Positions 8,173 through 16,430 of a stretch of DNA of 22,329 nt are shown piece by piece. Made by a program: the position numbers and the translations under genes. Each line of letters starts with the position of its first letter. The stretch's first letter is position 1. The notes under the pieces were generated by a model. It had not been told where the DNA came from, did no database searches, and worked only from the letters and a program-made list of their open reading frames with translations. The DNA comes from Fidelibacterota bacterium (GTDB taxonomy: Bacteria; Fidelibacterota; UBA2242): positions 1 through 22,329 of the forward strand of contig DPVY01000135.1 of NCBI GenBank assembly GCA_003527965.1, given 5' to 3'.

Positions 8173-8178
8173 TATATT
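8150..8178 (+). promoter_or_regulatory. Sigma70-like promoter for the ADP-ribosylglycohydrolase gene
   Basis: TTGACA (8150-8155) and TATATT (8173-8178) are separated by exactly 17 bp. Transcription should start near 8185, leaving a leader of about 67 nt before ATG 8252. It is the best consensus promoter I found in the window. Confidence 0.75.
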
Positions 8179-8238
8179 CAAAACACTATGATCTGCAATA
8201 TTTCAAAAAATATAATTCAAAACAAAAATGTATGCGCC

Positions 8239-8243
8239 AAAGG
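8239..8243 (+). promoter_or_regulatory. Ribosome binding site that fixes the start at 8252
   Basis: AAAGG lies 8 bp before ATG 8252. The upstream in-frame ATG at 8228 has no such site and would push this one inside the gene. The lipoprotein signal starts cleanly with MKKN at 8252. Confidence 0.65.
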
Positions 8244-8251
8244 TATTGATT

Positions 8252-9838
8252 ATGAAGAAGAACACATTAATTTCAATTTTTTCTCTTATATGTATTGTAT
8301 TAACGGGGTGTAATAAAGATAAAAATCAATCAACACCTGATTCATCGTTTAATTACAGTAAGATAATTGCGATATCCACAGATGTTCTTAGGGACAAGAT
8401 TCGGGGCGGCTGGGCCGGACAGGTTATCGGCTGCACATATGGCGGGCCGACAGAATTTAAATTTTGCGGGACCATGATCCAGGACTATACTCCTATACCC
8501 TGGGATGAAAATCGGATGCAATGGTACTTTGACAATGTGCCTGGTTTATACGATGATATATACATGGATTTAACTTTTGTGGAAATTTTTGAAAAAGAGG
8601 GACTGGATGCGCCCGCCGAATCCCATGCCCATGCCTTTGCCAATGCGGAATACAAGCTGTGGCACGCCAATCAGGCCGCCCGGTATAATATTTTAAATGG
8701 AATTGCACCACCAGCCTCCGGATACTGGGAAAACAATCCCCATTCAGAGGATATTGATTTTCAGATTGAAGCCGATTTCGCCGGATTAATGTCGCCCGGT
8801 ATGGTGAATACATCCAGCACGATTTGTGATAAAATCGGGCATATAATGAACTACGGCGATGGATGGTATGGCGGGGTGTATGTGGCCGCCATGTATGCAT
8901 TGGCATTTATTTCCGATAATGTTGAATGGATTGTTACAGAAGCTTTGAAAACCATACCCGTGCAGAGCGATTTTTATCAATGTATCAACGATGTAATCGC
9001 CTGGCATCGGCAAAATCCGGAGGACTGGAAGCAAACCTGGTTTGAGGTAGAGAAAAAGTGGTCGTCGGATATCGGATGCCCTTCCGGCGTTTTTCATCCG
9101 TTTAATATCGATGCTAAGATCAATGCGGCCTACATCATTATCGGCATGTTGTACGGCAATGGTGATTTTGGAGAATCCATTGATATCAGTACCCGCTGCG
9201 GTCAGGATTCCGATTGTAACCCGGCAAGTGTCGCCGGAATTTTGGGAACCATGATCGGCTATTCCAATATTCCCGATTACTGGAAGATGGGCATTGATAA
9301 AGTTGAAGACCGGGATTTTAAGTATACTGCAATTTCATTGAATGATGTTTATCAGATCAGCTATCGGCATGCCATGCAAAACATTGAACGAAACGGTGGT
9401 AAAATCGATAGTGACAATATCCATCTGACACCCCAAAAACCCGCAGCTGTACAATATGAAAAAGGATTCAAAAATCATTATCCGGTTGAACAGCTGCAAA
9501 TTGAAGAAAATAATCAGAAATTATTTAAAGAGAATACTGAGCACACATTTGAATTTGAAGGCGTCGGATTTGTACTAAGGGGACGGTCAGCGATAGATTC
9601 CGGCAATAGAAGCGGAGATTATGATCATCTGATTGAGCTGTATGTTGATGATGAATTAATTGAAACAATAAAATTACCCACTGACTTTACCCGAAGACGC
9701 AACGAGATCTGCTGGAAATATAATCTGGAAAAGAGAAATCATGTCGTTACGGTAAAATTAATCAATCCTAAAGACGGTTATCATCTACGGCTCTATGATG
9801 CGCTGATCTATGATAATCAGGCACTGAACTCTTTTTAA
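8252..9838 (+). CDS. ADP-ribosylglycohydrolase family lipoprotein
   Basis: The protein has 528 aa from ATG 8252. A textbook lipobox LTGC gives Cys20, so it is exported and lipid-anchored. The ADP-ribosylglycohydrolase (PF03747) domain starts with 'IRGGWAGQVIGCTYGGPTEF' (~50-70), has 'YDDIYMD' (~98-104) where the family has its TDDT-like metal ligands, 'NYGDGWYGGVYVAAMYALAF' in the core, and 'RCGQDSDCNPASVAG' (~315-329), the D-x-D metal motif of the C-terminal helix. The last ~120 residues look like a beta-sandwich with 'FEFEGVGFVLRGRS', possibly ligand-binding. The family hydrolyses ADP-ribosyl or related N-/O-ribosyl bonds with Mg2+. The substrate here is unknown. DDIYMD and DSDC differ from the canonical TDDT and DTDT forms, which suggests a divergent subfamily. 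It has its own promoter at 8150-8178. Confidence 0.9.
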   Translation: MKKNTLISIFSLICIVLTGCNKDKNQSTPDSSFNYSKIIAISTDVLRDKIRGGWAGQVIGCTYGGPTEFKFCGTMIQDYTPIPWDENRMQWYFDNVPGLYDDIYMDLTFVEIFEKEGLDAPAESHAHAFANAEYKLWHANQAARYNILNGIAPPASGYWENNPHSEDIDFQIEADFAGLMSPGMVNTSSTICDKIGHIMNYGDGWYGGVYVAAMYALAFISDNVEWIVTEALKTIPVQSDFYQCINDVIAWHRQNPEDWKQTWFEVEKKWSSDIGCPSGVFHPFNIDAKINAAYIIIGMLYGNGDFGESIDISTRCGQDSDCNPASVAGILGTMIGYSNIPDYWKMGIDKVEDRDFKYTAISLNDVYQISYRHAMQNIERNGGKIDSDNIHLTPQKPAAVQYEKGFKNHYPVEQLQIEENNQKLFKENTEHTFEFEGVGFVLRGRSAIDSGNRSGDYDHLIELYVDDELIETIKLPTDFTRRRNEICWKYNLEKRNHVVTVKLINPKDGYHLRLYDALIYDNQALNSF

Positions 9839-9856
9839 ATATTGCGCTCCTGGAAT

Positions 9857-9902
9857 GGTTAAAAATATCTTCGATGAAAATCAAATATGTTTAACAATGG
9901 TC
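9857..9902 (+). repeat. 46-bp intergenic repeat, copy 2 (possible regulatory element)
   Basis: It is 41/46 identical to 6161-6206. Here the inverted arms are nearly perfect: GTTAAAAATAT (9858-9868) and ATATGTTTAAC (9885-9895) pair at 10 of 11 positions around a 16-nt centre. A further TTTAAC lies at 9913-9918. The element is 84 bp upstream of ATG 9987 and 18 bp after the ADP-ribosylglycohydrolase stop. No T-run follows closely enough to make it a standard terminator. Confidence 0.75.
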
Positions 9903-9986
9903 AAAATAATTTTTTAACTTGGAAAATAGAAATTATCGAATAAATTAAATACCCATTATTTTATTAAGGGGGCAATTTAATAGGAT

Positions 9987-12125
9987 ATGAACTTCATGGT
10001 TGGAAAGAAAAAACAGGTTACTGTACTCGTATTTTTGACTCCTTTTTTACTGTTTTCTCAAGTTGACCGACAGGATCGAAACCCACTCTTTAAACCTGCC
10101 ATACGAGATTTTACACACTACACATTTGCCGGTCAGATTGGTATGACTGTTACCAATTACGGAATATTAGGAGAAGGCTATCAATCTTGCGTTCAGCCGT
10201 CTTGTCGTTACAAACTATATTCCGAGTATAAACAGGAGCAAATTGAACATTTTTCTTATGCGGGACTTTGGGTTGGAGGAATAAAAAACGGCCAAACGAT
10301 CGTATCTTCTGCCATCATCGACGGATTTGTCTCCGATGAATACGGGAGCAGACCCGCAGGGAGAGAATTTACCAGCAGCGCCGATTCAGCTGATGTAATC
10401 AAAATAAAATCTACCTTCAATAAAGCCATAACAGATCCTGTTATCCGGGAACTAGCCAGCTATTATGACAGCACTGCCGTATCACATCAGGATATGATTG
10501 CTGAGTTTACCGATACATCCCAGGTAATTCCCGGAACCGATATACAGGTACCCCACACTCCTCTCGGAGTCAAAGTTCATCTGGAAACATATTGCTGGAA
10601 TTATCCTTACGCAAATTCCTTTGTAATCCTTGATTATACAATAGAAAATATTTCAGGTGAGCAAATTATTAATCCTTATGTCGGAATCTGGGTTGATAAT
10701 TCCGTTGGGAATATGAATTTTACAAGCATTTGTGAACCGGGCGGCGGATGGAACTGGTATGACAACCGCAACGATTATGTAGATTCCCTTTCACTGGCAC
10801 TCCAGAGCGATCTCGATGGGGATCAGGGTTGGGCCCAAAGTTATTTCGGATTAAAATACCTGGGTTCAAAAAATGCTGTTAGCGCAGAGGATTTTGATGT
10901 TTACTATGATCAGTGGCCCTGGAACCGAGGTCAGATTTCCGGAGTTGATCATCATTTAACACCTATCGGAGATAATGAAATATATGAGAGGATGCATCTG
11001 TATCCCGGTTCGGAATACACTACAATCACGGAATCAGCCAGCTGGATGTCGCTATTAACTGCCGGACCTTTAGGCAATAGTGTCGACCTTCAATTTCGCG
11101 AAGTGATCTGGGAACCCGGAGAAAAAATCAATTTTGCCTTTGCTGTGGTATGTGGTTTATGGGCTACTGACGACCTGAATGATACCGAAGAAAGACGGGG
11201 TATATTATACGAAAATGCCAACTGGGCTCAACGGGCTTATAATCTTGGCTATGAATTGCCCGGCCCGCCGCCGCCGCCGAATATATATGTGGTTCCGGGA
11301 GATCAAAAAATTACAATTTACTGGGATAATGCTCCCGAAGATTCCTTAAATGCCGATGCCTACGATCCGGTTTCACAAATAATCGATTTCGAAGGGTATC
11401 GTATTTACAGCGGGCGCAAGACCGGAGTAGGTTTAGGGCAAACCTTAATTGCTCAATATGATATAATTGATGAATTTGAAGTACCGCCGGTAGGATTCAT
11501 CAACTATAATACGGGTCTGGATCCGATCAGAATATATGACGAGGATGGAAATCCGACTACCAAAGAGTTTATTATTGAAGGCGATACCATAACATTTCAT
11601 TATAAATATGTGGATTATGATTTGAAGAATGGTTGGCCCGGACGGAATTGGTATTCAGTCGTAGCTTTCGATTACGGCAATGCCGAGAAAGAAATTCCCA
11701 GCGCCGAAAGTGCGGCTATTAAAGCTTATGCTATCCCCGGAACCGTCGGAAATCCGGGGCTGAAACGTGAAATTGGAGTGTATCCGAATCCTTACCGAGC
11801 GACCGCGGACTGGGACGGTTTCGGTGAGAGAGACCGGATGATCTGGTTTACAAATTTACCACCCAAAGCGGAGATACGTATCTACACTCTTTCGGGTGAA
11901 GTTTTAGATATAATTAGGCATGATGCGGATACCTATGACGGTTCCGATATTCGTCTGCTTAATGATCTTGTTTTTGGGAAGAGTCCGAAATTCTCAGGCG
12001 GAGAGCATGCCTGGGATTTAATAACAAGATATAACCAGGCGATTGCCGCAGGTCTCTATTTATTCTCTGTAGAAGACCTGGAGACAAACGATATGACAAT
12101 CGGAAAGTTTGCGATAATTAAATAA
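9987..12125 (+). CDS. Secreted FN3-containing surface protein with sorting-like tail
   Basis: The protein has 712 aa. ATG 9987 has AAGGGGG 14 bp upstream; an in-frame ATG at 9996 with AGGA at 9982-9985 is an equally good start. A signal peptide ends near 'LLFSQ'. The first ~420 residues are beta-rich without a recognised catalytic motif and contain 'DYTIENISGEQIINPYVGIWVD' broken only by turns, plus an acidic 'SDLDGDQG' that could bind calcium. A polyproline linker (~425-430) leads to an FN3-like domain (~433-590). The C-terminus begins 'VYPNPYR' (~598) and ends 'GLYLFSVED...GKFAIIK', the layout of a FlgD-like or T9SS-type sorting domain, though divergent. Proteins of this design often lie beside TonB receptors and PorV proteins in FCB genomes, as here. 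It is probably co-transcribed with the next gene 12 bp downstream. No specific function is recognised. Confidence 0.75.
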   Translation: MNFMVGKKKQVTVLVFLTPFLLFSQVDRQDRNPLFKPAIRDFTHYTFAGQIGMTVTNYGILGEGYQSCVQPSCRYKLYSEYKQEQIEHFSYAGLWVGGIKNGQTIVSSAIIDGFVSDEYGSRPAGREFTSSADSADVIKIKSTFNKAITDPVIRELASYYDSTAVSHQDMIAEFTDTSQVIPGTDIQVPHTPLGVKVHLETYCWNYPYANSFVILDYTIENISGEQIINPYVGIWVDNSVGNMNFTSICEPGGGWNWYDNRNDYVDSLSLALQSDLDGDQGWAQSYFGLKYLGSKNAVSAEDFDVYYDQWPWNRGQISGVDHHLTPIGDNEIYERMHLYPGSEYTTITESASWMSLLTAGPLGNSVDLQFREVIWEPGEKINFAFAVVCGLWATDDLNDTEERRGILYENANWAQRAYNLGYELPGPPPPPNIYVVPGDQKITIYWDNAPEDSLNADAYDPVSQIIDFEGYRIYSGRKTGVGLGQTLIAQYDIIDEFEVPPVGFINYNTGLDPIRIYDEDGNPTTKEFIIEGDTITFHYKYVDYDLKNGWPGRNWYSVVAFDYGNAEKEIPSAESAAIKAYAIPGTVGNPGLKREIGVYPNPYRATADWDGFGERDRMIWFTNLPPKAEIRIYTLSGEVLDIIRHDADTYDGSDIRLLNDLVFGKSPKFSGGEHAWDLITRYNQAIAAGLYLFSVEDLETNDMTIGKFAIIK

Positions 12126-12137
12126 AAGGAGGTACGT

Positions 12138-14726
12138 ATGAAACGTATGTTAATGTTTTGTTTTGTTTTGTTGATCCTTTCGTCTTTTGCATTTGCTCAA
12201 ACTTTTGTGACCATTGCAGAGATTCAGGATACAACAGGCACTGGCAGCGATGCGTCAAGGCTGAAAGATTCAACTGTCACAGTCGTTGGTGTTGTTTCCG
12301 CGGAAAGTTATGCTTTTGGTTCGTATTATATTCAGGACGGTACCGGACCATGGTCGGGAGTATATGTATACGATCCAAACAATGACGCCGCCTATGGTGA
12401 CAGTATTATGATTACGGTAGAAGTTGCAGAATATTATGGACTTACTGAATTGAAAAACGTAACTAACTTTGTAAAACTCGATAGTGGGAAAACTGTTGAA
12501 CCGACATTGGTAACAACCGGCGAGATTGGCACCGGCGGCGCAAACGCCGAAGCCTATGAAGGTGTTTTGGTAAAAGTGGTTAACGCCGAGATTACTAACC
12601 CTGATCTTGGTCATGGCGAATGGGAGATCAATGACGGCAGCGGCGCCTGCCGGGTTGACGATAAAGTAGATTACTATTTCGATCCTGCAAAATATGACAG
12701 CGTAAAAAGCATTGTGGGTGTTTTGGACTATTCCTTTAATGACACCAAAATCCAACCGAGATTAGCCTATGACATCGAAGAAACCGGCGAAAGCGTTCGT
12801 ATACAGAGACTTCAGCAGGTGCGCAGAAGCTCGGTATTAACTGGAAATGACTATACATTATTTAATGGTGATACTGTGACGATAACTGGAGTAATCACAG
12901 TGAGATCCGGACTATTTTATGCAGGCAGCGGAAAAAAATACTACATACAGCAGTCCGGCGGCGGTCCATTTAGCGGTTTAATGATTTATGATGATGTTAG
13001 CGATAATGTGCCGACAGTATATGAGGGTGATTCAGTAACCGTTACCGGTCAAATAGTTGAATATATATCCGGTGGAAATACAACAGAGTTAAATGCTACA
13101 GAAGAAATCATTGTATGGGGCGTAGATGTAAAGGTCGAGACGTCCGATGTAAAAACCAATATTTTTAATGATAGCCTCTATTACAATGCCTCGACCGATC
13201 CCGTTGTCTACTTTAATGATCCCGAATTTGTTAATCTCAACTATGAGGCGGAAAAATGGGAAAATGCGCTGATTAGGGTCTCCAATGTCGTTGTAGCTGA
13301 GGTAACGGATTTTGGAGTAAGATTAGACGATGAAACGGGGCGCGGATTGCTGACAAGTATCGGATATTCTGATGGTGTAACAATGGGAAATCCTCCGGAA
13401 GGAACGTTATTTGAATCCGTCACCGGAGTAATCTATGATCACTGGGGAAATTATAATTTCATCCCCAGATATGATTCGGATATTGTTGTGATGGTAGGTC
13501 CGCCTCTGATCTCCAATACCGGCTACAGCCCGGCAAATCCTCAGCCCGAAGATAGTATTACGGTCTCTACTTCAATAATGGATGACGGCACTATCACAGA
13601 GGCAAAAGTGTTTTACTCAGTCAATAGCGGCACTTATACCGCTCTTGATCTGGTAAACACAACCGGTTCGAGTTACGAGGCGGAGATTGGCCCATTTGCT
13701 AACAAAGACATAATCCAATTTTATATTACTGCAACTGATAACGATGCAAATACTTCTCTTGATCCGGAAACTGCACCTGATTCTGTCTATACTTTTGTTA
13801 TAAGCGGACCTGAGGAATTGACCATTTACGAAATACAATATACTGATAATCCACTCAGTTCACCGTATGTTGATCAATTGGTTCAATTTACCGGCACAAT
13901 TACGGCTGATACTGCCACAACGACATCTTCCTTCCATGTCCAGGATTTTGATAATTCTGCCCACCCCGAAGCAGCCTGGAACGGAGTAATGGTTTACACT
14001 TCAACCTATAATAAATATGCTGTTGGCGATAAGGTAGAAATTGTCGGATCTGTAAAAGAGTATTATGGTTTGACTGAAATCGTTGATGTTGTATCAGTAG
14101 ACAAAGTTGGGACCGGTAATGTTACTGCAGAAGTGGTAACCACAGCAGATATCGCTGCCGATTCAGCAAGTTCCGAACCTTATGAAGGCGTTCTTGTTAG
14201 AATCAATGATGTAACGGTTACCGAGATACTAACGTATGGCGACTTTGCCGTAACGGATGCGGCGGATTTTATCGTTCAGATCGGTGGTTCGGATGCCTAT
14301 GATTATACTCCGGTTGTCGGTGATAAAATCGAGTTCATTACCGGAAATCTGACCTATTCCTATAACAAATATGAAGTCCTGCTTAGAAGTAATGCGGATA
14401 TGGGAACTGTAACTGTTAAAATTGATGATGACAATAACGGTTTGCCATTGACTTATAGTCTTAATCAGAATTATCCGAATCCGTTTAATCCGACGACTAC
14501 AATTCAGTACGGAATAGCTAAGGAAGGTCTTGTTACTTTGACTGTTTTCAATATTCTGGGTCAGGAAGTTAAGACACTTGTAAACACAAGCCAAAATGGC
14601 GGCACATACAAAATAACCTGGAATGGATTGGATAATCATAATCGGATGGTCCCGAATGGGATCTATATTTATCGAATTATTTCCGATAATTTCGTAAAAT
14701 CAAAGAAAATGGTATTTTTGAAATAA
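12138..14726 (+). CDS. Secreted multi-OB-fold protein with T9SS sorting domain
   Basis: The protein has 862 aa. ATG 12138 follows a perfect AGGAGG (12127-12132). The signal peptide ends at 'SSFAFAQ'. Three OB-like modules are seen: ~20-205, with 'VTVVGVVSAESY', 'YIQDGTGPWSG' and 'GEWEINDGSGACR'; ~230-450, with 'VTITGVITVRSG' and 'IQQSGGGPFSG'; and ~560-760, with 'VQFTGTITADT' and 'AAWNGVMVY'. An Ig-like domain (~455-555) separates the last two. The sorting domain (~770-862) has 'NQNYPNPFNPTT' and ends 'KKMVFLK'. No catalytic domain is present. The first module is clearly of the same family as those in the phosphoesterase at 2543-6088. OB folds of this kind precede secreted nucleases elsewhere, so nucleic-acid or polymer binding is possible but unproven. 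It ends 9 bp before a strong terminator. Confidence 0.85.
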   Translation: MKRMLMFCFVLLILSSFAFAQTFVTIAEIQDTTGTGSDASRLKDSTVTVVGVVSAESYAFGSYYIQDGTGPWSGVYVYDPNNDAAYGDSIMITVEVAEYYGLTELKNVTNFVKLDSGKTVEPTLVTTGEIGTGGANAEAYEGVLVKVVNAEITNPDLGHGEWEINDGSGACRVDDKVDYYFDPAKYDSVKSIVGVLDYSFNDTKIQPRLAYDIEETGESVRIQRLQQVRRSSVLTGNDYTLFNGDTVTITGVITVRSGLFYAGSGKKYYIQQSGGGPFSGLMIYDDVSDNVPTVYEGDSVTVTGQIVEYISGGNTTELNATEEIIVWGVDVKVETSDVKTNIFNDSLYYNASTDPVVYFNDPEFVNLNYEAEKWENALIRVSNVVVAEVTDFGVRLDDETGRGLLTSIGYSDGVTMGNPPEGTLFESVTGVIYDHWGNYNFIPRYDSDIVVMVGPPLISNTGYSPANPQPEDSITVSTSIMDDGTITEAKVFYSVNSGTYTALDLVNTTGSSYEAEIGPFANKDIIQFYITATDNDANTSLDPETAPDSVYTFVISGPEELTIYEIQYTDNPLSSPYVDQLVQFTGTITADTATTTSSFHVQDFDNSAHPEAAWNGVMVYTSTYNKYAVGDKVEIVGSVKEYYGLTEIVDVVSVDKVGTGNVTAEVVTTADIAADSASSEPYEGVLVRINDVTVTEILTYGDFAVTDAADFIVQIGGSDAYDYTPVVGDKIEFITGNLTYSYNKYEVLLRSNADMGTVTVKIDDDNNGLPLTYSLNQNYPNPFNPTTTIQYGIAKEGLVTLTVFNILGQEVKTLVNTSQNGGTYKITWNGLDNHNRMVPNGIYIYRIISDNFVKSKKMVFLK

Positions 14727-14735
14727 CTATTTAAC

Positions 14736-14772
14736 AATAACGGCGTCCGGGTGCCCGGACGCCGTTATTTTC
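14736..14772 (+). terminator. Intrinsic terminator
   Basis: A perfect 16-bp inverted repeat, AATAACGGCGTCCGGG (14736-14751) and CCCGGACGCCGTTATT (14754-14769), has a GC-rich core and only 2 nt between the arms, so in RNA about 15 bp pair around a GUGC-like loop. It is followed by TTCC. With A-rich and T-rich flanks this is a very strong rho-independent terminator at the end of the 9987-14726 unit. Confidence 0.93.
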
Positions 14773-14780
14773 CATTAAGC

Positions 14781-14784
14781 AGGT
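14781..14784 (+). promoter_or_regulatory. Ribosome binding site for a TTG start
   Basis: AGGT lies 5 bp before TTG 14790. A TAA at 14787-14789 closes the frame just upstream, and no ATG lies between the TTG and the end of the lipoprotein signal. The TTG is therefore the only start that keeps the signal. Confidence 0.6.
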
Positions 14785-14789
14785 AATAA

Positions 14790-16430
14790 TTGAGAAAATA
14801 TCTAATCATAATTGCATTAATTGTGGCATGTTTTACTTCAGGCACACTTTATCTGTCCTGTGAAAAAGGAATCATTTCAGAACCGTACCCAAACCGATTA
14901 CCTGACACCAAACTATTTATTCAGCCTGATACCTGTGGCCTTGATACAACTATCAGTACCCAATATCTCCACTGGTGGGGAATTGATCCTGACGGAGAAG
15001 TAATGGGCTATTTTTATCAGTGGAGTTATTTTGGAGAAGAGTATCCGGACTCTTTCATCTGGACAACTTCGGAATCGGATACTTTTAATATTCCTATTCG
15101 GCAGGATGTCGATTATTTCTGGTTTAAAGTAAAAGCTGTGGATAATTCGGCCGGATGGGACTACCCGGAACCAACAATATCCGAAACGGATGATGAATAC
15201 TTTTCTGATACAGGAACCGAATATCGAAAATATGACAGTCTGGACGTTATTTTATCTGATGGCAAAACACCCGGAATACAGACTCAATTCGGTGATTTAC
15301 TCAAAACATTGCGGGGAGATAAATTCTATAGTTTAGCGCCGACGGATACAATCGGAGCGGTAGACCCAACGCCTGCTTATGCACTGTTCCCGATAAAAAA
15401 TTCACCGCCAAATGTTAGTTTTGTATATAGTAGTAACCCGGTAGATACAATTAAAGTAAAAACATTTTCTACGCGTAGTTTCTATTGGATCGGGTATGAT
15501 CCTGACGGCAATGAGTCCATAACAAATTTTTATTATACTCTTTTTTCAAAAGATGCCGCACCACCGGAAAATATCGACGATTTTAAAAACGGATTTACCC
15601 ATGGGGTTCTTGAAGGCGTGGAGAGGTCTGTAACGCTTAGAAATATACCTGGCGGAGAATGGGTTTTTTATCTCGTTGCAGAAGATATAGCCGGACAATT
15701 AAGTACGATTATTCAATTTCCACAAGAAAGTGGAACATGGACTGTAGAAGAACCTATATTAAACGGAACATTATTTATCGATGATTATTCTAATAAAACT
15801 GATGGAGACATATTATATCCTGCTTCTCTTGATTCAATTCTTGGAATAAGTAATTATTCCGTATGGGATATTGAAGAAAACCTGCCATATTCGAAAATTG
15901 ATATTCAGGAAACACTAAATTTATTTGATTATATCATTTATTATGCTGACGGATATTCTCAACTTCCAAACTTATCGAATGAAATATTAAGCTATATGAT
16001 GGCGCCGGATGAGAATAATCATATCCTAATAAGTTCAATAACCGCAATCGATAATAATGACTCACTCTTTGCTTTTTTATCCTCGGATGCAATTGATCTT
16101 GTAACGCGCAGTTATCCATTCAAAACTACCGGGGATTATCGCATCAACCCTGGTCAAATTATTTATAGCCGGGATACAAGTTATGTCGATCTAAAGGTTA
16201 CACCCGGAAAACTCATTTCTAATCCGGTCGGTCTCGTCCTAGGCGCCGATGCCGATACACTTTACCAGCTGCCGGTATCTACCAGGGAAGAATGGACGGG
16301 AGAGCCGGTAATCGGTTTAAAATATCCGCACAATGCTCCCGCAAAACTGATATTTTTATCTTTTACCCTGCATAGCGCCAACGGATATGACAATATCATA
16401 GAAGTATTACGGGAATTTCTAGGGAAATGA
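14790..16430 (+). CDS. Lipoprotein with FN3-like and GATase-like domains
   Basis: The protein has 546 aa with a TTG start. The lipoprotein signal ends in LYLSC (Cys24). Two FN3-like segments follow: ~40-135, with 'WGIDPDGEVMGYFYQWS' and 'YFWFKVKAVDNSAGWD', and ~205-318, with 'FYWIGYDPDGNE' and 'EWVFYLVAEDIAG'. The C-terminal ~220 residues (~324-546) read like an alpha/beta Rossmann-type or glutamine-amidotransferase-like domain: 'GTLFIDDYS', 'YSVWDIEENLP', 'LFDYIIYYADGY', 'NNHILISS', ending 'LIFLSFTLHSANG...VLREFLGK'. I see no clear catalytic Cys-His pair, so it may be a binding domain. Its stop overlaps the TonB receptor start by 4 bp (ATGA), which implies translational coupling. It is likely an outer-membrane accessory of that receptor (inference). 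Confidence 0.75.
   Translation: MRKYLIIIALIVACFTSGTLYLSCEKGIISEPYPNRLPDTKLFIQPDTCGLDTTISTQYLHWWGIDPDGEVMGYFYQWSYFGEEYPDSFIWTTSESDTFNIPIRQDVDYFWFKVKAVDNSAGWDYPEPTISETDDEYFSDTGTEYRKYDSLDVILSDGKTPGIQTQFGDLLKTLRGDKFYSLAPTDTIGAVDPTPAYALFPIKNSPPNVSFVYSSNPVDTIKVKTFSTRSFYWIGYDPDGNESITNFYYTLFSKDAAPPENIDDFKNGFTHGVLEGVERSVTLRNIPGGEWVFYLVAEDIAGQLSTIIQFPQESGTWTVEEPILNGTLFIDDYSNKTDGDILYPASLDSILGISNYSVWDIEENLPYSKIDIQETLNLFDYIIYYADGYSQLPNLSNEILSYMMAPDENNHILISSITAIDNNDSLFAFLSSDAIDLVTRSYPFKTTGDYRINPGQIIYSRDTSYVDLKVTPGKLISNPVGLVLGADADTLYQLPVSTREEWTGEPVIGLKYPHNAPAKLIFLSFTLHSANGYDNIIEVLREFLGK

Noticed and set aside
12270..12755. 161-codon minus-strand ORF
   Set aside because: It lies wholly inside the well-supported 12138-14726 coding sequence, has no recognisable domain, and is explained as a shadow frame.
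14229..14639. 136-codon minus-strand ORF
   Set aside because: It is antisense to the third OB module and sorting domain of the 12138 gene; no family resemblance.
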